Source: Streptomyces sp. NBC_01451 (GTDB lineage: Bacteria > Actinomycetota > Actinomycetes > Streptomycetales > Streptomycetaceae). From it: DNA of 64,000 bases. Below the pieces are notes generated by a model, which was not told where the DNA came from, ran no database searches, and saw nothing but the letters and a program-made list of their open reading frames with translations. The stretch spans positions 5,208,001-5,272,000 of the forward strand of contig NZ_CP109479.1 of NCBI RefSeq assembly GCF_036227485.1, read 5' to 3'. The translations under genes and the position numbers were made by a program. Below, piece after piece: positions 7,825-16,296 of this stretch. How positions within the stretch are numbered: position 1 is the stretch's first letter; each line of letters starts with the position of its first letter.

Positions 7825-8544
7825 TCAGTGCCCCATGCCCCAGCCGCCGTCCACGGGCAGGACGGCCCCGGTGATGTAGGCGGCGTCCTCGGAGGCGAGG
7901 AACCGGACCGCGGCCGCCACCTCCGTCGGCTCCGCGCCGCGGGCCAGCGGTACCCTGCTCAGCACGGCCGTACGCTGCTTCCCGTCGAGCGCCTTGGTCA
8001 TGTCCGTGTCGACCATGCCCGGCGCCACCACGTTGCAGGTGACCCCCCGTGAGCCCAGTTCGCGGGCGACGGACCGGGCGAAGCCGACCAGACTCGCCTT
8101 CGACGCCGCGTAGTTGGTCTGCCCGGCCGCGCCCAGCAGGCCGACCGCCGAGGAGATCAGGACGATCCGTCCCCGCCGTGCGTCGACCATCTCCTCGGCG
8201 GCCCGTTTAACCACCCGGAAGACGCCCGTCACGTTGGTGTCCATCACGTCCGTGAAGTCCTTCTCGGCCATCCGCAGCAGCAGCCGGTCCCGGGTGATGC
8301 CGGCATTGGCCACCAGTACCTCCACCGGGCCGTGTGCCGCCTCCACCTCCTTGAACGCCCGCTCCACCTGCGCGGAGTCCGTGACGTCGCAGGTGACGGC
8401 GAGGCAGCCGAGGCCGGTCGCGGCCCGCGGTGGTTCACCCGTGCGGTAGGTCAGCGCGACCCTGTCGCCGGCCTGCGCGAAGGCACGCGCCACGGCGAGG
8501 CCGATCCCCCGGTTCCCCCCGGTCACGAGGACCGAACGGCTCAT
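7825..8544 (-). CDS. FabG-type 3-oxoacyl-ACP reductase (SDR)
   Basis: This is a 239-residue short-chain dehydrogenase. It has the dinucleotide motif TGGNRGIG (residues 8-15), NAGIT (80-84), the catalytic Ser132, Tyr145 and Lys149 in SSAVGLLGAAGQTNYAASK, and the C-terminal YITGAVLPVDGG typical of FabG. It probably reduces a beta-ketoacyl-ACP made by the KAS enzymes of the same cluster, using NADPH. ATG 8544 is the natural start before MSRSVLVTGG. It is the last gene of the minus-strand cluster, 53 bases after the aminotransferase. Housekeeping FabG is expected elsewhere, so this is a pathway-specific copy (inference). Confidence 0.92.
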   Translation of the reverse strand: MSRSVLVTGGNRGIGLAVARAFAQAGDRVALTYRTGEPPRAATGLGCLAVTCDVTDSAQVERAFKEVEAAHGPVEVLVANAGITRDRLLLRMAEKDFTDVMDTNVTGVFRVVKRAAEEMVDARRGRIVLISSAVGLLGAAGQTNYAASKASLVGFARSVARELGSRGVTCNVVAPGMVDTDMTKALDGKQRTAVLSRVPLARGAEPTEVAAAVRFLASEDAAYITGAVLPVDGGWGMGH

Positions 8545-8597
8545 GTCGTCCACACACCCTTCTGCGTCTTCGGTCGGCCGGACCCGGCGGACACCGG

Positions 8598-9680
8598 TCA
8601 GGCGATCTTGTGGACCCAGCCGGACGGGTCCGGTCGCGAACCGTCCTGGATCCCCGTCAGCTCCGCGCGCAACCGCTCGGTGACCGGGCCGGGCGTGCCG
8701 CCGCCGATCGTCCAGTCCCCGTCCGCGCTCCGGACGAAGCCGACCGGGGTGATCATCGAGGAGGTACCGCAGGAGAACACCTCGGTCAGCGCCCCCGACT
8801 CCGCGTCGGCCCGCCACTGCTCCACACTGATCCGCCCCTCCTCGGCCCGGTGACCGAGCTCTGCCGCCAGGGCCAGCACCGAGTCCCGGGTGACGCCCGC
8901 CAGCAGCGTCCCGGACAGCTCCGGTGTCACCAGCCGGTCACCGTGGACGAAGAAGAGGTTGCTGGTGCCCATCTCGTCCACCCAGCGGCGTTCCGCCGAG
9001 TCCAGCCAGACCACCTGGTCGCAGCCCATCTCCCTGGCCTGCGCCTGCGCGACCAGCGTTCCCGCGTAGTTGCCGCCGCACTTGGCCTCGCCGGTGCCGC
9101 CGGGGGCCGCCCGGGTGTAGTCCTGGGAGAGCCACACGGTGAGCGGTTTCGCCCCGGCCGCGAAGTAGGAGGCCGCGGGCGAGGCGATCACCATGAACCG
9201 GTAGGCGGAGGAAGGGCCGTAGAAGCCGATGGTGGGCTGGGTGGCGATCATGAAGGGGCGCAGGTAGAGGCTGTGCCCGGGCCGGTCCGGGACCCAGTCG
9301 CGGTCGGCGCCGACCAGCAGTTCTAGAGCTTCGACGAAGGTCTCCTCGGGCAGCGTCGGCATCGCCATGCGCGCGCACGAGCGGTTCAGCCGGGCCGCGT
9401 TGGCGTACGGGCGGAAGGTCACCACCGTGCCGTCCTGGCGCCGGTACGCCTTCATGCCCTCGAAGACCTCCTGGCCGTAGTGGAACACCTGGGCCGACGG
9501 ATCGAGCACCAGCGGCCCGTACGGGTGCAGCCGGGCATTGTGCCAGCCCTTGTCACGTTTCCAGTCGATGCTGATCATGTGGTCGGTGAACACCTCGCCG
9601 AAGGCGGGTGACTCCATCAGTGCCGTCCGCTCGGCGGCCGTTCGGCGGACGGCGGGCTCGGCGGTGAAGGTGATCGTCAT
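8598..9680 (-). CDS. Branched-chain amino acid aminotransferase (class IV PLP enzyme)
   Basis: The 360-residue protein matches the IlvE group: FHYGQEVFEGMKAYR near residue 66, RLNRSCARMAMP near 97, the PLP lysine Lys200 in TGEAKCGGNYAG, and EVFSCGTSSMITPVG near the end. It interconverts 2-oxo acids and L-amino acids with glutamate as donor. ATG 9680 has GGAG seven bases upstream; a TTG 18 bases further up is less likely. It lies inside a KAS/ACP cluster, so it may transaminate a 2-oxo acid made by the pathway, or supply branched 2-oxo acids as starter precursors from valine or leucine. Confidence 0.92.
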   Translation of the reverse strand: MTITFTAEPAVRRTAAERTALMESPAFGEVFTDHMISIDWKRDKGWHNARLHPYGPLVLDPSAQVFHYGQEVFEGMKAYRRQDGTVVTFRPYANAARLNRSCARMAMPTLPEETFVEALELLVGADRDWVPDRPGHSLYLRPFMIATQPTIGFYGPSSAYRFMVIASPAASYFAAGAKPLTVWLSQDYTRAAPGGTGEAKCGGNYAGTLVAQAQAREMGCDQVVWLDSAERRWVDEMGTSNLFFVHGDRLVTPELSGTLLAGVTRDSVLALAAELGHRAEEGRISVEQWRADAESGALTEVFSCGTSSMITPVGFVRSADGDWTIGGGTPGPVTERLRAELTGIQDGSRPDPSGWVHKIA

Positions 9681-9720
9681 GGGTGCGCTCCGGGGCAAGA
9701 GGTCACGGGGGTCTCTCAGG

Positions 9721-11316
9721 TCACAGGGGGATGTTGGCGTGCTTGCGGGACGGCTGGTCCGCGTGTTTGTTCCGCAGCATCCGGAAGGCGCGGATGAGCA
9801 GCGCCCGGGTCTCGACGGGGTCGATCACGTCGTCGACGAGGCCGCGCTCGGCCGCGTAGTAGGGGTGCATCAGCTCGGACCGGTACTCCTTGACCAACTG
9901 GGCACGCAGGGCGTCCGGGTCGTCGGCCTCGGCGATCCGCTTGCGGAAGATGACGTTCGCGGCGCCCTCGGCGCCCATCACCGCGATCTCGTTGGTCGGC
10001 CAGGCGTACGAGAGGTCGGCGCCGATCGAGCGGGAGTCCATGACGATGTACGCGCCGCCGTACGCCTTGCGCAGGATCAACTGGACCCGTGCCACCGTGG
10101 CCTCGCAGTAGGCGTACAGCAGTTTGGCCCCGTGGCGGATCACCCCGTCGTGTTCCTGGTCCACCCCGGGCAGGAAGCCCGGCACGTCCACCAGCGACAG
10201 CAGAGGGATGTTGAAGGCGTCGCACGTCCGCACGAACCGGGCGGCCTTCTCGCTGGCCTTGATGTCGAGCACCCCTGCCAGAGCGAGCGGCTGGTTGGCG
10301 ACGATGCCCACCACCTGGCTGCCGAGCCGGGCCAGCCCGCACACGACGTTGCGTGCCCACGCCTCGTGGACCTCCAGGAAGTCGCCGTGGTCGACGATCT
10401 CCTCGATCACCCGGCGCATGTCGTACGGCAGCCGGCCCTCGGCCGGAACCAGGCCGAGGAGGGCGTCGTTGCGCCGGTCGTCCGGGTCGACGCACGGGAC
10501 GGTCGGCGGGTTCTGCCGGTTGTTGGACGGCAGCAGGGACAGCAGGTACCGGACCTCGCCCAGGCAGGTCCACTCGTCGTCGTACACGAAATGCGCGACA
10601 CCCGACAGCTGCGCGTGGACATCGGCGCCCCCGAGATTCTCCTGGCTGACGTCCTCGCCGGTGACGGCCTTCACCACGTCGGGTCCGGTGATGAACATCT
10701 GTGAGGTGCCGCGGACCATGAACACGAAGTCGGTCAGGGCGGGGGAGTAGGCCGAACCGCCCGCGCACGGGCCCAGGATCACCGAGATCTGCGGGATCAC
10801 GCCCGAGGCCCGCACATTGCGGCGGAAGATGCCGCCGTAGCCGGCCAGGGCCGAGACGCCCTCCTGGATGCGCGCCCCGGCGCCGTCGTTGAGCGAGACC
10901 AGGGGAGCACCGGCCGCGGTGGCCATGTCCATGACCTTCTGGATCTTCTCCGCGTGTGCCTCGCCGAGCGCGCCGCCGAAGATCCGGAAGTCGTGCGCGT
11001 ACACGAACACGGTGCGGCCCTCGACCGTCCCCCAGCCCGCGACCACGCCGTCCGTGTGCGGTCTGCGCTCCTCGATGCCGAAGCCGACCGCCCGGTGCCG
11101 GCGCAACTGCTCGATCTCGTTGAACGACCCCGCGTCCAGCAGCACGTCGATCCGTTCGCGGGCGGTCAGTCTGCCCTTGGCGTGCTGGGCCCGGGTCGCG
11201 CGCTCGCTCGGGCCGCCGCGCGCCCGTTCCCTGGTCGCGTGCAGGTCGGCCACCCGCGCCCGGATGCCGGTGCGGGTGCCCGGCGGCTGCTCCGTGAGTC
11301 CCTGCTGGACGGTCAT
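9721..11316 (-). CDS. Acyl-CoA carboxylase beta (carboxyltransferase) subunit
   Basis: This is a 531-residue carboxyltransferase of the PccB/AccD type with both crotonase-like halves. The N half has FGGALGEAHAEKIQKVMDMA, DGAGARIQEGV and GPCAGGSAYSPALTDF; the C half has DVPGFLPGVDQEHDGVIRHG, KAYGGAYIVM and WPTNEIAVMG. It transfers CO2 from carboxybiotin to an acyl-CoA to give a malonyl-CoA or alkylmalonyl-CoA extender. No biotin carboxylase, biotin carrier or epsilon subunit is encoded nearby, so it must borrow the shared alpha subunit, as Streptomyces carboxylases do. ATG 11316 follows an AAGGGAAGGGA ribosome site. Here it probably makes a dedicated extender unit for the KAS enzymes (inference). 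Confidence 0.92.
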   Translation of the reverse strand: MTVQQGLTEQPPGTRTGIRARVADLHATRERARGGPSERATRAQHAKGRLTARERIDVLLDAGSFNEIEQLRRHRAVGFGIEERRPHTDGVVAGWGTVEGRTVFVYAHDFRIFGGALGEAHAEKIQKVMDMATAAGAPLVSLNDGAGARIQEGVSALAGYGGIFRRNVRASGVIPQISVILGPCAGGSAYSPALTDFVFMVRGTSQMFITGPDVVKAVTGEDVSQENLGGADVHAQLSGVAHFVYDDEWTCLGEVRYLLSLLPSNNRQNPPTVPCVDPDDRRNDALLGLVPAEGRLPYDMRRVIEEIVDHGDFLEVHEAWARNVVCGLARLGSQVVGIVANQPLALAGVLDIKASEKAARFVRTCDAFNIPLLSLVDVPGFLPGVDQEHDGVIRHGAKLLYAYCEATVARVQLILRKAYGGAYIVMDSRSIGADLSYAWPTNEIAVMGAEGAANVIFRKRIAEADDPDALRAQLVKEYRSELMHPYYAAERGLVDDVIDPVETRALLIRAFRMLRNKHADQPSRKHANIPL

Positions 11317-11408
11317 CCGTTCCCTTCCCTTCCGTGGGTCCACGCGCCCACCGGCGCCGTGGCCGGTGGGGTCGTGGTGGCGCGGATCGCGCCGGGGCCG
11401 ACGCCCGG

Positions 11409-12347
11409 TCACGACCGGGTCCGTGCGGGCGCGGCAGGCAGGACGGGGGTGGCCGTGACCTCCTGGGCGTCGGCCCGGGCGTCGCCCAGGACCACCGCCC
11501 GGCAGCGCTGCCGCTGTGCGCCCAGCCCCGACACCTCCGCCTCCACCACGTCACCGGCTCGCAGGTACGGCTGGTCGGGGCGGCCCAGCGCGACGCCGCC
11601 GGGCGTCCCGGTAAGCACCACGTCACCGGGGTGCAGCACCATGCACTGGCTCAGGTACCAGAGCAGGTGGGACACCTCGAAGACCATGTCCGCGGTGGAC
11701 CCGTCCTGCATCAGCCGGCCGTTGACCCGGCAGGTCAGCCGCAGCCGGCCCGGGTCGCCCACCTCGTCCGGGGTGACCAGGTACGGGCCCACCGGACTGA
11801 ACGACTCGAAGGACTTGCCCTTCACCCACTGCCCGCCACGTTCCAGGAGCCAGCTCCGCTCCGACACGTCGTTGCCGGTGGCGTACCCCGCGACATGGCG
11901 CAGCGCGGAGGCGGGGTCCGGCAGGTACTGCGCGCGCTGGCCGATCACCACGGCCAGCTCGACCTCCCAGTCCGTCTTCTCACCGCCGGGCGGCAGCAGC
12001 AGGTCGTCGTACGGGCCGACGAGCGTGGTCGGCGCCTTGCTGGCCACGATCGGCTCTTCGGGCAGCGCCAGGCCCGCCTCGGCGGCGTGCGCCCGGTAGT
12101 TGAGCCCGATCGACAGCAGATGCCCGCCCGGCCGGACGGGCGGGCCGACCCGCCCGGCGGCAGGGCCGACCGCCGGCAGCCGGGCGGCCTCCCGTGCCAG
12201 CCGCTCCGCCGTCTCCCGCAGCGCGTCGGGGTCCAGGGCCGCACCCGTCCAGTCCGGTACCCACGAGGCCAGGTCCCGCACGACGCCGTCGGGGCCCACC
12301 GCGCAGGGCCGCTCACCGCCCGGCGGTCCGATCCGCAGCAGCCGCAT
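11409..12347 (-). CDS. Fumarylacetoacetate hydrolase (FAH)-fold enzyme
   Basis: This 312-residue protein has an FAH N-terminal extension and the catalytic FAH domain from about residue 75: LLSIGLNYRAHAAEAG, then VASKAPTTLVGP, the metal-binding DWEVELAVVIG, GNDVSERSW, KSFESFSPVGPYLV and LTGTPGGVALG. Family members hydrolyse or decarboxylate 2-oxo acids and acylpyruvates, or isomerise oxo-dienoates, with a divalent metal. The start ATG 12347 follows the thioesterase stop by one base (TGA-G-ATG). A C-C bond-cleaving or keto-enol enzyme next to an aminotransferase and a GlcD-like oxidase points to a 2-oxo acid intermediate. The actual reaction cannot be read from sequence. Confidence 0.88.
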   Translation of the reverse strand: MRLLRIGPPGGERPCAVGPDGVVRDLASWVPDWTGAALDPDALRETAERLAREAARLPAVGPAAGRVGPPVRPGGHLLSIGLNYRAHAAEAGLALPEEPIVASKAPTTLVGPYDDLLLPPGGEKTDWEVELAVVIGQRAQYLPDPASALRHVAGYATGNDVSERSWLLERGGQWVKGKSFESFSPVGPYLVTPDEVGDPGRLRLTCRVNGRLMQDGSTADMVFEVSHLLWYLSQCMVLHPGDVVLTGTPGGVALGRPDQPYLRAGDVVEAEVSGLGAQRQRCRAVVLGDARADAQEVTATPVLPAAPARTRS

Positions 12348-12348
12348 C

Positions 12349-12771
12349 TCAGCCGGCCGCCGGTGTCTGTTCGAGGTACTTCTCGAAGAAGCGGAATTCG
12401 TCGTCCGTCAGCCGCCGGGGCCGTCCGGCCCGGTAGTCGAACGGCGCCATCACGGTCGAGGCGGTGGCGTACACGGTGTCGCCGTCGCGGACCACGTAGT
12501 CGATGGCCACCGTCGCAGACTGGAGGTCGGAGACCCACATCTCGATCTCCACCGGTTCGTGCCGGTGGACCAGTTGGCGCCGGTAGCGGATCTGGTGGCT
12601 CACCACCACCGACCCGTCCTTGAAGAAGGCGTCGCCGTCGTTCGGCGCCATCCGGAAGACGAAGTCGACCCGCGCCTCCTCCAGGTAGCGCACATGGGAG
12701 ACGTTGTTGACGATGCCGTAGACGTCCATGTCCGACCAGCGGATCGGGCAGAGGTAGCTGTGCCTCGCCAT
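12349..12771 (-). CDS. 4HBT-family hot-dog acyl thioesterase
   Basis: The 140-residue protein is a single hot-dog domain. The signature RWSDMDVYGIVNNVSHVRYL plus EEAR (residues 11-34) carries the Asp14/Asp16, Asn and Glu pattern of 4-hydroxybenzoyl-CoA and YbgC-type thioesterases. It would release an acid from an acyl-CoA or acyl-ACP, or edit misprimed ACP. It starts at ATG 12771, five bases after the acyl-CoA oxidase stop, so it is in the same operon. Confidence 0.9.
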   Translation of the reverse strand: MARHSYLCPIRWSDMDVYGIVNNVSHVRYLEEARVDFVFRMAPNDGDAFFKDGSVVVSHQIRYRRQLVHRHEPVEIEMWVSDLQSATVAIDYVVRDGDTVYATASTVMAPFDYRAGRPRRLTDDEFRFFEKYLEQTPAAG

Positions 12772-12776
12772 GGCGC

Positions 12777-14624
12777 TCAGCCCCCTTCGGCGACCGCGCC
12801 GGCGGCCGGTCCGAAGGCACCGGTGCGCTGCTGGAAGGCGCTCACGTAGTCGTCGGCGGCGATCGGCGCCCGCAGCAGTTCAGGGGAGAGGCCGAAGCCG
12901 CCGATCAGGGCGTCGGTGTACGGCCGGAGCCGCGCGCACAGCGTGTCCGCCTCCCGGGGCAGCAGCTCCACCTGCCGGTCTGTCAGCACACCGCGCGCCA
13001 GGTACCAGCCTGCGTCCCGGCGTACCTCGCTCAGCCCGTACAGCGCGGCCAGCAGGCCGAGTGCCGTCCTCGCCGACTCGTCCTCCGGCGTGTCGACCGC
13101 GGCGGCGAAGCACTCCAGCGCGGTCCGCACACCCCGGGCCCGGGCCATCTCCAGGCCGGTGTTGACGGTGCCGTTCCAGGCCTCGAAGTAGGTCCGGTCG
13201 CCGGTGTCGTCGGCCATGGCCGACGCGGCCTCCCGGAGCAGTTCCTCCTCTCGGTGCCGTACCGCCGCCACCAGGAACGCGAGGTCCCCCAGATCCCGTC
13301 CCACCGGGTCGGGGGCCGGCGCGGGCTCGGCGCCTGCGCCGGCGCCGTACTGCGCGATGATCTGCCCCGCCGTGGTGGCCAGCAGCACCTGGTTGTCGCC
13401 CTCCGCGGTGACCAGGCCCTGGAGCAGCGACCCGTAGTCCGCGATCCGGTTCGCGCTGAAGATGCCCTGCGCACCGCAGCGCTCACGGCAGGTGGCGACG
13501 ACGTCGGTCATCTCCCAGGTGGACAGCGCCTTGGTGATCGACACCAGATGGTTCAGCTCGGCGGGGACGGCATCCTGCGGCGCTGCCGTGAACTCCCGCT
13601 TGGCATGGTTGAGCAGCAGCGTCATCGCGTACGTCCGGGACAGCGCGGTGTACAGCGCGAGCTGGTGGCTGCGGTACTCGATGACCGGCAGGTCGTTGCG
13701 GCCGGGCGCGTTGGTGAGCCGCTGCGCCGCGAACCGCAGCGCGATGTACACGCTCGCCCGGCCCGCACCCGTCGCCGCGCTGGACACGCACAGCCGGCCG
13801 GGCAGAATGCGGTTCATCGCGCGCAGGAACCGCTTGCGCCGGTTGCCGGACGCCGGGCGGAACACGCCGTCGTCGTCGAAGCCGCCCATGTCGCCGTGGA
13901 GCAGCTGGCGACGCGGGACGCGCACGTGGTCGAACCAGGTGAGGCCGTTGTCGAGACCCTGCACCGGCTTCTCCGGGCACGGCGCGGCGTGCACACCCTC
14001 GCACGACCGCTTCCCGTCGCTGATCCGGACGAGGAACGGGTACACGCCGTGGTCCTTGCCGTCCGCCTTCAGCCGGGCCATCACCACGGCCAGCTTGGGG
14101 ACGTCCTGGAACCCGCTGTAGGACATGTGCTTCTGCGCGAGGGCGTCGGGCGTGTTCAGGACGAACGTCTCGGTGGCGGGGTCGTAGACGGCCTCGGTGC
14201 GCAGGGCGGCCACGTTGTTGCCGTAGCCCAGCTCGGTGGCCATGTACGGGCTGAAGGAGTCCAGCCGGTCCAGTTCGTCGGACAGGTCCTTCAGGTCCTC
14301 CCGGTCGCCGTGCTCCACGACGGTGCCGAAGGCCAGGTTGTAGTGCACCATCAGCAGCGAGAACATGGAGACGTCCACCAGCGACGGCCACTCGGCCAGC
14401 GCGAACAGCCGCCACGGATCGGCCAGGATCTCCCGCGGACGTTCCAGTCCGGCGTGCACGGCTCGCGACCGTTCGTAGGCCAGCTTCCCGGCCTCGGTCA
14501 TGTCCAGGCCTTCGCGGGGGTCGAATACGGGGTCCAGCAGCAGTTCGTGCAGGTCCTGGTGCGTCTGCTCGTACCTGCCGTCGAAGAGCAGCCGGGACAG
14601 TTCGGCGGAGGCCGACGAAGTCAT
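12777..14624 (-). CDS. Acyl-CoA oxidase-like flavoprotein
   Basis: This is a 615-residue protein of acyl-CoA oxidase length, longer than acyl-CoA dehydrogenases (about 390). It has HMSYSGFQDVPKLAVVMARL (FAD/substrate region), ERCGAQGIFSANRIADY and LVTAEGDNQVLL, where Glu408 aligns with the catalytic base of acyl-CoA oxidases. It would introduce a trans-2 double bond into an acyl-CoA or acyl-ACP using O2. A related enzyme (Aco) acts in avenolide signal biosynthesis in S. avermitilis, in my recollection. ATG 14624 has an AAAGGA site upstream. The position between KAS II and the thioesterase suggests oxidation of the cluster's own acyl chain. Confidence 0.88.
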   Translation of the reverse strand: MTSSASAELSRLLFDGRYEQTHQDLHELLLDPVFDPREGLDMTEAGKLAYERSRAVHAGLERPREILADPWRLFALAEWPSLVDVSMFSLLMVHYNLAFGTVVEHGDREDLKDLSDELDRLDSFSPYMATELGYGNNVAALRTEAVYDPATETFVLNTPDALAQKHMSYSGFQDVPKLAVVMARLKADGKDHGVYPFLVRISDGKRSCEGVHAAPCPEKPVQGLDNGLTWFDHVRVPRRQLLHGDMGGFDDDGVFRPASGNRRKRFLRAMNRILPGRLCVSSAATGAGRASVYIALRFAAQRLTNAPGRNDLPVIEYRSHQLALYTALSRTYAMTLLLNHAKREFTAAPQDAVPAELNHLVSITKALSTWEMTDVVATCRERCGAQGIFSANRIADYGSLLQGLVTAEGDNQVLLATTAGQIIAQYGAGAGAEPAPAPDPVGRDLGDLAFLVAAVRHREEELLREAASAMADDTGDRTYFEAWNGTVNTGLEMARARGVRTALECFAAAVDTPEDESARTALGLLAALYGLSEVRRDAGWYLARGVLTDRQVELLPREADTLCARLRPYTDALIGGFGLSPELLRAPIAADDYVSAFQQRTGAFGPAAGAVAEGG

Positions 14625-14717
14625 GTGTGGGTCCTTTCCCGCGGCGGTGACTCCCGCGGTGGTTGTGAGGGGACCGGCGGAGGGTGCGGCCGCGATCAGG
14701 CGGAACTCAGGAACGGA

Positions 14718-15938
14718 TCAGGCCGAGGCGATCAGCAGGGCCGCGTTCTGGCCGCCGAAGCCGAACGAGTTGCTCAGGGCCACGCCGACGCGGGCGTGGC
14801 GCGCCGCGCCGTGCACGACGTCCACCTCCACCCGCGGATCGACCTCGGCGGTGCTCGCCGACGGCGGGATCACCCCGTGGTGCACGGTGAGCGCCGCGAA
14901 CGCCGCTTCGATGGAACCGGCCGCGCCCAGCGGGTGCCCGGTGACGCCCTTGGTGGAGCTCACTCGCACGTTCGGGCCGGCCACCCGGTGGATCACCCCC
15001 GCCTCGATGACGTCGTTGAGCGGGGTCGACGTGCCGTGCGCGTTGACGTAGTCGATGTCCCGGCCGGTCAGCCCGGCGTCCGCGAGCGCCGCACGGACCG
15101 CCAGTTCGGCGCCCTTGCCCTCCGGGTGCGGGGACGTCACGTGATGCGCGTCCGCGGAGGCGCCGTACCCGATGACCCGGGCCACCGGCCGCACGCCCCG
15201 GGCCCGCGCGTGCTCCTCGGACTCCAGTACGACGACTCCGGCGCCCTCGCCGAGCACGAATCCGTCGCGGGCCGTGTCGAAGGGACGCGAGGCGGTCCCC
15301 GGGTCGTCGAGCCGCCGTGACAGTGCCCGCATCCTCGCGAACGAGGACAGGTACAGCGGCGTGATCGGCGCCTCGGCACCACCGGCCACGACGATGTCGG
15401 CCAGCCCCGACCGGAGCAGCTCGCGGCCCAGGCCGATCGCGCTGGCCCCGGCCGCGCACGCCGTGCAGGGGGCTGAGGACGGCCCGTGGGCCCCGATGTC
15501 GATCGCCACCTGGCCGGCGGCCATGTTGAGCAGTCCCATCGGGAGGGTCATGGCGGAGATCTCCTCCGGCCCCTCCTCCAGCAGTACGCGGTGCTGCGCC
15601 TCCAGCGTGGCGGTGCCGCCGGCGCCGGAGCCCAGGATCACCGCCACCCGTGAGCTGTCCGCCCACTCGCCCGGGACGAGCCCGGCCTGGTCCAACGCCT
15701 CGCGCGTGGCGGCGATGGCGAACTGGGCGTAGCGGTCCCACTGCCAGGCGGTGCGCCCGAGAGCGGCCGGGGCGAAGCCGGGCACCCGGCACGCCATGGT
15801 CACCGGCAGACCCTCCAGGTCGGCGTGGTGCGCCGCCGTCGGTCGGCCCTCGACCACGCGGTCCCAGCTCTCCTTGACGCCGATACCGGCGGGAGTCACC
15901 AGCCCGATGCCGGTGACGGCGGCCGCGAAGCCGGTCAT
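14718..15938 (-). CDS. Beta-ketoacyl-ACP synthase II (FabF-type)
   Basis: This is a 406-residue ketosynthase with all catalytic residues: Cys161 in TACAAG, His301 in NAHGTSTPLND, Lys330 and His335 in SSTKGVTGHPLGAAGS. It extends acyl chains on ACP with malonyl-type units. There is no chain-length-factor partner next to it, so it is FabF-like rather than a type II aromatic polyketide KS/CLF. ATG 15938 overlaps the ACP stop (ATGA), so KAS and ACP are translationally coupled and should be made in fixed ratio. Confidence 0.93.
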   Translation of the reverse strand: MTGFAAAVTGIGLVTPAGIGVKESWDRVVEGRPTAAHHADLEGLPVTMACRVPGFAPAALGRTAWQWDRYAQFAIAATREALDQAGLVPGEWADSSRVAVILGSGAGGTATLEAQHRVLLEEGPEEISAMTLPMGLLNMAAGQVAIDIGAHGPSSAPCTACAAGASAIGLGRELLRSGLADIVVAGGAEAPITPLYLSSFARMRALSRRLDDPGTASRPFDTARDGFVLGEGAGVVVLESEEHARARGVRPVARVIGYGASADAHHVTSPHPEGKGAELAVRAALADAGLTGRDIDYVNAHGTSTPLNDVIEAGVIHRVAGPNVRVSSTKGVTGHPLGAAGSIEAAFAALTVHHGVIPPSASTAEVDPRVEVDVVHGAARHARVGVALSNSFGFGGQNAALLIASA

Positions 15939-16177
15939 CGGGCCGCGGCGCCCTTCTTCTCGACCAGGGCGACGATGTCGGAGACCGTGGAGATCTCGGA
16001 CAGCTCCTCGTCACTGATCACGGCGCCCAGGCGCTTCTTCAGGGCGGTGGCCAGTTCGAGCTGCGACAGCGAGTCGAGACCGAGGTCGTCGAGGGTGGCC
16101 TCGGGCACCACCGTCTCGGCGTCCAGATCGAAACGGGCGACGAAGACCTCGACGACGGAGTCGTGGACGGAACTCAT
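15935..16177 (-). CDS. Acyl carrier protein
   Basis: This 80-residue ACP carries the phosphopantetheine attachment Ser36 in DLGLDSLSQLEL. It carries the growing chain for the KAS II and KAS III on either side. ATG 16177 is supported by AAGGAGA a few bases upstream. The frame continues upstream through a 9-base tandem repeat that would encode Ala-Pro-Lys repeats (16191-16251), but the ribosome site argues for the short form. The stop overlaps the KAS II start. Confidence 0.93.
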   Translation of the reverse strand: MSSVHDSVVEVFVARFDLDAETVVPEATLDDLGLDSLSQLELATALKKRLGAVISDEELSEISTVSDIVALVEKKGAAAR

Positions 16178-16190
16178 GATGTCTCCTTCT

Positions 16191-16251
16191 TTAGGGGCTT
16201 TAGGGGCTTTAGGGGCTTTAGGGGCTTTAGGGGCTGTAGGGGCTGTAGGGG
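16191..16251. repeat. 9-bp tandem array upstream of the ACP gene
   Basis: There are five identical TTAGGGGCT units (16191-16235) followed by two variant GTAGGGGCT units, the last incomplete. On the coding strand the array reads as repeating Ala-Pro-Lys codons in frame with the ACP start. It occupies half of the 120-bp gap between KAS III and ACP. Confidence 0.95.
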
Positions 16252-16296
16252 TTCGAGAGGCGAAGAGGGAACGGGGGTCTCTGGACCGGGAAGCCG

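Noticed and set aside
13254..15320. Plus-strand frame of 688 codons
   Set aside because: It is antisense to the acyl-CoA oxidase and KAS II genes, whose active-site motifs are intact.
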